Shown here: one piece after another, positions 5,391 to 9,146 of the stretch
Layout of the letters: each line of letters begins with the position of its first letter
Position numbering within the stretch: position 1 is the stretch's first letter
Source: JBBQXK01 sp038251625
GTDB lineage: Bacteria; Pseudomonadota; Alphaproteobacteria; Rhodobacterales; Rhodobacteraceae
Length of the DNA: 9,146 bases
Direction of reading: 5' to 3'
NCBI GenBank assembly: GCA_038251625.1
Contig: JBBSBE010000148.1
Location: forward strand, 1 to 9,146
The notes under the pieces: generated by a model
The model's database searches: none
What the model was told of the DNA's origin: nothing
The model's input: the letters and a program-made list of their open reading frames with translations, nothing else
Position numbers and translations under genes: made by a program

Positions 5391-5498
5391 CTTTTCTGTG
5401 GAAATATCCCGGGGGGGTCGCCGAAGGCGACGGGGGCAGCGCCCCCCCCTGGCAAGGCGCGTCGCATCAGGCAGTGGCGCAAAGGGGGTCCAAGGGGG
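5391..5498 (-). other. Host intergenic 3' element (right copy, after phoB)
   Basis: Read from phoB on the minus strand, this stretch has CCCCCTTGGACCCCC (5484-5498), then the double hairpin, then CCCCCCCGGGATATTTCCAC (about 5398-5417). It mirrors the element after the hydrolase gene (126-253), including a perfect 15-bp match. It contains no gene. Confidence 0.5.
5417..5446 (-). terminator. Two adjacent hairpins downstream of phoB
   Basis: GTCGCC-GAA-GGCGAC (5417-5431) and GGGGGC-AGC-GCCCCC (5432-5446) are two back-to-back 6-bp stems with three-base loops, about 90-115 bases after the phoB stop. They probably end or protect the operon transcript. No T-run is present. Confidence 0.5.
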
Positions 5499-5534
5499 CG
5501 GATGCGCGCCCTTGCCCGGTCGAAGGCGGGAGGG

Positions 5535-6227
5535 TCAGCCGAGTGCGTAGCCTGCGCCGCGCACGGTGCGCAGGGGATCGGACCCGCCGAAGGCACAAAG
5601 CGCCTTCCTCAACCGCCCGATATGCACGTCCACTGTCCGGGTATCGACATAGATGTCGCGCCCCCAGACCCGGTCGAGCAGTTGTTCGCGGCTCCACACC
5701 CGGCCCGGCTTTTCCATGAAGGTGGCAAGGAGGCGAAATTCGGTGGGACCGAGCTTCAGGATACTGCCGTCGCGAAAGACCTTGTGGCTTTCGGGATCGA
5801 GGGTGATGTCGGAAAATTCGAGCATCACCCCCACCGTCGAGGGGCGGGTACGGCGCAGTTGGGTGCGGACGCGGGCCATGAGTTCGACGACGGAATAGGG
5901 TTTGATGACGTAGTCATCGGCGCCCGTCTCTAGCCCGCGCACGCGGTCCACCTCTTCCGAGCGGGCCGAGAGCATGATGATGGGCACATGGCGGGTGTCG
6001 GAGCGGGCCTTCAGGCGCCGGCAAACCTCGATCCCCGAGACGTTGGGCAGCATCCAGTCGAGCACGATAAGGTCGGGCGATACCTCATCCACCAGAAGCA
6101 GCGCCTCTTCGCCGTTTTCGGCGGCGGCGACGCGAAAGCCCTCTGCCTCGAGATTATAGGAAAGCACTTCGCGTTGGGCACTTTCGTCCTCCACCAGAAG
6201 GACGGTCGGCTGATCGTGCGCGGCCAT
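5535..6227 (-). CDS. phoB: Phosphate regulon response regulator PhoB
   Basis: The product has 230 residues, the normal length for an OmpR/PhoB-family regulator. The receiver domain (about 8-122) has the acidic pair Glu13/Asp14, phospho-acceptor Asp57 in LIVLDWMLPNVSG, switch Ser87 and Lys109 in the DDYVIKP motif. The winged-helix DNA-binding domain (about 130-229) has the PTEFRLLATFMEKPGRVWSR block and the recognition region TRTVDVHIGRLRKAL, ending GAGYALG. When phosphorylated, normally by PhoR under phosphate limitation, PhoB activates pst and other Pho genes. The start ATG at 6227 has AAGGAG at good spacing, and this site overlaps the phoU stop, with a ten-base gap. It is the last gene of the operon; phoR is not in the window. 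Confidence 0.95.
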   Translation of the reverse strand: MAAHDQPTVLLVEDESAQREVLSYNLEAEGFRVAAAENGEEALLLVDEVSPDLIVLDWMLPNVSGIEVCRRLKARSDTRHVPIIMLSARSEEVDRVRGLETGADDYVIKPYSVVELMARVRTQLRRTRPSTVGVMLEFSDITLDPESHKVFRDGSILKLGPTEFRLLATFMEKPGRVWSREQLLDRVWGRDIYVDTRTVDVHIGRLRKALCAFGGSDPLRTVRGAGYALG

Positions 6228-6237
6228 CGGCTGCTCC

Positions 6238-6957
6238 TTAAGAGGTAACGCCCGGATCGAGCGATGTCATGTCGCCTTTGGGGCGCTGGTCTGCAGGCAG
6301 CGTGCCTGTCACGAGATAGATGACCTGCTCGGCGATGCCCGTGGCATGGTCGCCCACGCGTTCGATGTTCTTGGCGATGAAATGCAGATGCATGCAGGCC
6401 GTGATGTTACGCGGGTCTTCCATCATGTGGGTCAGGAATTCACGGAATAGCGCGTTATACATCTGGTCAACCTCGCGGTCGCGCAGGCGCACGTCGGCGG
6501 CAAGTTCGGCATCGCGCTGGATGTAGGCGTCAAGCGCGTCCTTCAGCAGTTGCTCCACCGATTTGGCCATGCGGCGGATCGAGCCTGCAGCGCCCGGGAT
6601 CGGCGCCATCTGCGCCAGCACGGTCGAGCGTTTGGCAAGGTTCTTGGCATAATCGCCGCAGCGTTCCAGCGAGGCCGCGATCTTCATCACCGTCAGCACG
6701 GTGCGCAAATCCGTGGCGATGGGTGCGCGCAGCGCGATCACGCGGGCGCATTCGGTGTTGATCTGCTCTTCCAGCGCGTCGATGGCGGCATCCGAGCGGC
6801 GCACCTTTTCCGCCAGTTCCTCATCGCGTGTCTCGAGCGCCTGCGCGGCACCCAAGGTGGCCGCCTCGACGAGGCCGCCCATCTTCATGATCATGGCCTG
6901 GATGGCCTCGAGGTCCCGGTCGAAGACCGAGGCGATGTGCGGGTCGTTGTGCATCAT
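6238..6957 (-). CDS. phoU: Phosphate signalling protein PhoU
   Basis: The product has 239 residues, the usual length. PhoU is a cytoplasmic protein of two three-helix bundles that links the Pst transporter to the PhoR/PhoB system and keeps the regulon off when phosphate is plentiful. Both signature metal-binding motifs are present: ERCGDYAKN at about 98-106 and ERVGDHATGIAE at about 199-210. In the second, Gly replaces the frequent Asn before IAE. Two ATG codons stand in a row (6957 and 6954); GGAG lies three bases before the first and six before the second, so the second is the better start and the product would have 238 residues. The gap to pstB is only 8-11 bases, and phoB follows after 10. 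Confidence 0.95.
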   Translation of the reverse strand: MMHNDPHIASVFDRDLEAIQAMIMKMGGLVEAATLGAAQALETRDEELAEKVRRSDAAIDALEEQINTECARVIALRAPIATDLRTVLTVMKIAASLERCGDYAKNLAKRSTVLAQMAPIPGAAGSIRRMAKSVEQLLKDALDAYIQRDAELAADVRLRDREVDQMYNALFREFLTHMMEDPRNITACMHLHFIAKNIERVGDHATGIAEQVIYLVTGTLPADQRPKGDMTSLDPGVTS

Positions 6958-6965
6958 GGACTCCG

Positions 6966-7763
6966 TCAGCCGATCCGGCCGCTGATGTAGGACTCGGTGC
7001 GCGGGTCCTGGGGGTTGGTGAAGATCTGGCCCGTCTCGCCGTATTCGACAAGGCTTCCAAGGTGGAAGAAGGCTGTCCGCTGCGAGACGCGGGCAGCCTG
7101 CTGCATCGAGTGGGTGACGATGACGACGGAGAAGGACGAGCGCAACTCGTCAATCAGCTCTTCAACCTGTGAGGTTGCGATGGGGTCGAGCGCCGAGCAG
7201 GGTTCATCCATCAGCAGAACCTCGGGCGAGGTGGCGATGGCGCGCGCGATGCAAAGGCGCTGTTGCTGGCCACCGGACAGACCCGTGCCGGGGGACGCGA
7301 GGCGGTCTTTCACCTCATTCCAGAGCGCGGCCTTCTTCAGCGAGGTTTCCACGATCCCGTCGAGTTCGGCTTTGGAATTGGTCAGGCCGTGGATTTTGGG
7401 GCCATAGCTGACGTTGTCATAGATCGACTTGGGGAACGGGTTCGGTTTCTGGAACACCATGCCGACCTTGGCGCGCAATTGCACCGGGTCCACCCGCTTG
7501 TCGTAGATATCCTCGTTGTCGAGCAGGATCTTCCCCTCGACCCGGGCCGAGGCGACGGTGTCGTTCATCCGGTTCAGGCAGCGCAGGAAGGTGGATTTGC
7601 CGCAGCCCGACGGGCCGATGAAGGCCGTGACGGTATGGTCAAGAATTTCGACATGCACATCTTTCAGTGCGTGGTTCGTGCCGTAATAGACCTGCACGCC
7701 GGTGGCGCTGATTTTCGTGTTGTGGCTGTCCACTGTCCGCTCCGCAATTCGCATGTCGTTCAT
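6966..7763 (-). CDS. pstB: Phosphate ABC transporter ATP-binding protein PstB
   Basis: The product has 265 residues from the ATG at 7763, which has AAGGTG at six-base spacing. A GTG at 7772 would add three residues but overlaps that ribosome site. All ABC ATPase motifs are seen: Walker A GPSGCGKST (50-58), Q-loop Gln105 in VFQKPNPFP, signature LSGGQQQR (162-169), Walker B LLMDEP with Asp186/Glu187, and switch His218 in VIVTHSMQQA. The KPNPFPKSIYDNV block is typical of PstB. The protein powers inward transport of phosphate by PstC and PstA at the inner membrane, using phosphate delivered by periplasmic PstS. pstA ends 26 bases upstream, and the order fits a single transcript. Confidence 0.95.
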   Translation of the reverse strand: MNDMRIAERTVDSHNTKISATGVQVYYGTNHALKDVHVEILDHTVTAFIGPSGCGKSTFLRCLNRMNDTVASARVEGKILLDNEDIYDKRVDPVQLRAKVGMVFQKPNPFPKSIYDNVSYGPKIHGLTNSKAELDGIVETSLKKAALWNEVKDRLASPGTGLSGGQQQRLCIARAIATSPEVLLMDEPCSALDPIATSQVEELIDELRSSFSVVIVTHSMQQAARVSQRTAFFHLGSLVEYGETGQIFTNPQDPRTESYISGRIG

Positions 7764-7789
7764 TTGGGGCACCTTAAACGGGGCATCAG

Positions 7790-9146
7790 TTACCAGCGAC
7801 GCTCGAAACGGCGGCGCAGAATGATGGCGACGGCATTCATCACCACGAGGAAGAGAAGAAGCACGATGATGGCACCGGACGAGCGTTCAAGGAACGCAGG
7901 GTCCGAGCGCGAGGCCCAGGAATAGACCTGCACCGGCAGCGCCGTCGCCGGGTCGAGCACGCCGCCATCGAGCGGGCCAGAGGGGTAGTTGGCCACATAG
8001 GCAACCATGCCGATCAGCAGAAGCGGCGCGGTTTCGCCAAGCGCCGTCGCAAGGCCGAGGATCGTACCGGTCAGGATCCCGGGGGCGGCAAGCGGCAGGA
8101 CGTGGTGGAACACCGTCTGCATCTTCGACGCCCCGACGCCCAGCGCCGCATCCCGGATCGAGGGTGGGACGGCGCGCAAGCTGGCGCGGGTTGCGATGAT
8201 GATCGTGGGCAGGGTCATCAGCGTCAGGACCAGCGCGCCGACGATCGAGGATGACTGCGGCAGTTGGGCAAAGTTGATGAAGATGGCAAGGCCAAGGATC
8301 CCGAACACGATGGAGGGCACAGCGGCGAGGTTCGAGATGTTGACCTCGATCAGGTCGGTCCAGCGGTTTTTCGGTGCGAACTCTTCCAGATAGATCGACG
8401 CCGCAACCGAGATCGGCAGGCACATCACCAGCACCAGCAGCATCATGTAGGCCGAGCCGATGATGGCCACGCCAAGGCCCGCCGCTTCGGGCCGCTGGTC
8501 CGAGGCGTCGGGATTGGTGAGAAAGCCCCAGTTGAAGGCCACGGTCAGGATGCCCGCCTCGCTGAGCTTGTCGGCGAGGTTCAGCTGTTCGGGCGTGATG
8601 TTGCTGTCGCGTTCGGCGGATGCGCGGGTAACGCGACCCTTCAGATAGCCGTCGATCCGGCCCGCCGCGTACACCTTTACATCAATCGTCTGACCAACAA
8701 GCGAGGGATCGGCGAGCACACGGTTGCGCACCTGCGCGGGCGCGTCGCGCGAGATGAATTCCGACACCAGCTTTTCCGTCACGCCCTCGGCCGAGATGCC
8801 CTTTTCGCCGAGGTAGGCGTTCAGCGACTGCGCGATCAGGCGGCTGTAGCCGATGGTCGTGACCTTGGACATTTCGGCGGGATCGCGGTTTCCGGCCTTG
8901 TCGAGCACGGCGGCATCGAGGGTGACGGGAAAGTTGAGGCTGGCCTGGCGGAAGGCCGACACGCCATCCGAGAAGATCGTGACAAGCATGAAGATCAGCG
9001 TGAGCAGGCTGACCGAGATGGCGGCGATGCCATAAAGCTTGAAGCGCGTTTCGGACGCGTTGCGACGGCGGGTCAACGCATCCTGCGCGAGAAGCGAGCC
9101 GCGATCCCGGGACGGGGGAACGGCGCCGGGGGCGGTAGCGTCGGTC
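7790..9146 (-). CDS. pstA: Phosphate ABC transporter permease PstA (5' partial)
   Basis: The open frame reaches the right edge, giving at least 451 residues. Upstream of a TTG at 9076, which is the first possible start inside the window, the frame reads TDATAPGAVPPSRDRGSLLA. The single base left at the edge fits the G of an ATG, so only the start codon may be missing. There is one N-terminal membrane helix (about 17-36, counted from the TTG), then a long soluble, probably periplasmic stretch (about 40-200) like the DUF3333 extension of alphaproteobacterial PstA. A five-helix permease domain follows (about 200-425). The coupling loop SIRDAALGVGASKMQTVFHH with LPLAAPGILTG (about 306-336) contacts PstB. 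E. coli PstA has 296 residues; the difference is this extension. Further pst genes are expected just outside the window. Confidence 0.93.
   Translation of the reverse strand, partial: TDATAPGAVPPSRDRGSLLAQDALTRRRNASETRFKLYGIAAISVSLLTLIFMLVTIFSDGVSAFRQASLNFPVTLDAAVLDKAGNRDPAEMSKVTTIGYSRLIAQSLNAYLGEKGISAEGVTEKLVSEFISRDAPAQVRNRVLADPSLVGQTIDVKVYAAGRIDGYLKGRVTRASAERDSNITPEQLNLADKLSEAGILTVAFNWGFLTNPDASDQRPEAAGLGVAIIGSAYMMLLVLVMCLPISVAASIYLEEFAPKNRWTDLIEVNISNLAAVPSIVFGILGLAIFINFAQLPQSSSIVGALVLTLMTLPTIIIATRASLRAVPPSIRDAALGVGASKMQTVFHHVLPLAAPGILTGTILGLATALGETAPLLLIGMVAYVANYPSGPLDGGVLDPATALPVQVYSWASRSDPAFLERSSGAIIVLLLFLVVMNAVAIILRRRFERRW

Noticed and set aside
5280..5933. Plus-strand open frame of 217 codons crossing the phage left end and phoB
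   Set aside because: It is antisense to phoB and spans two unrelated DNA segments, so it is a shadow frame.
1..9146. CRISPR arrays, tRNA or rRNA genes
   Set aside because: No regularly spaced repeats with unique spacers and no cloverleaf or rRNA-like segment were seen on either strand.

Overview
The window comes from a GC-rich alphaproteobacterium, most likely a member of the Rhodobacteraceae. The evidence is a pst-pho operon with a long PstA carrying an N-terminal periplasmic extension, phoB placed directly after phoU, Mu-like phage genes of the kind seen in that family, and GC-rich 3'-end motifs. No species can be named from the sequence alone.

Right part (5535-9146, minus strand): the 3' end of a phosphate-uptake operon in the order pstA-pstB-phoU-phoB. 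pstA runs off the right edge and probably lacks only its start codon. PstA and PstB are the permease and ATPase of the high-affinity phosphate transporter. PhoU couples transporter activity to phosphate signalling, and PhoB is the response regulator that activates the Pho regulon. Spacing is tight and there is no sign of damage.

Left edge (1-101, plus strand): the last 32 codons of a dienelactone-hydrolase-family protein. It converges on phoB. Both genes are followed by related GC-rich 3' elements (126-253 and 5391-5498) lying as mirror images.

Middle (about 258-5354): a 5.1-kb remnant of a Mu-like transposable prophage, inserted between these two convergent 3' ends. Read leftwards from its left end at about 5354, it holds candidate transposase-binding sites, a CI-type repressor gene (plus strand), a divergent control region with a perfect 12-bp palindrome, a small Ner-like gene, the 5' part of a MuA-type transposase gene, the 3' half of a gpT-type major head gene, a complete-looking tape-measure gene, a Mor-like activator gene and a small phage gene. 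It ends in two tandem candidate transposase sites beginning with TG at 258.

The transposase and head genes are joined out of frame, so a large internal deletion has removed transposase catalytic parts, the MuB-type gene, lysis, packaging, portal and protease genes. A second gap lies between the head gene and the tape measure, and the Mor-like pair sits in an unexpected place. The remnant cannot make virions or transpose by itself. It keeps repressor, operator and probably both ends, so it could confer immunity or be mobilised in trans like a natural mini-Mu; that is inference.
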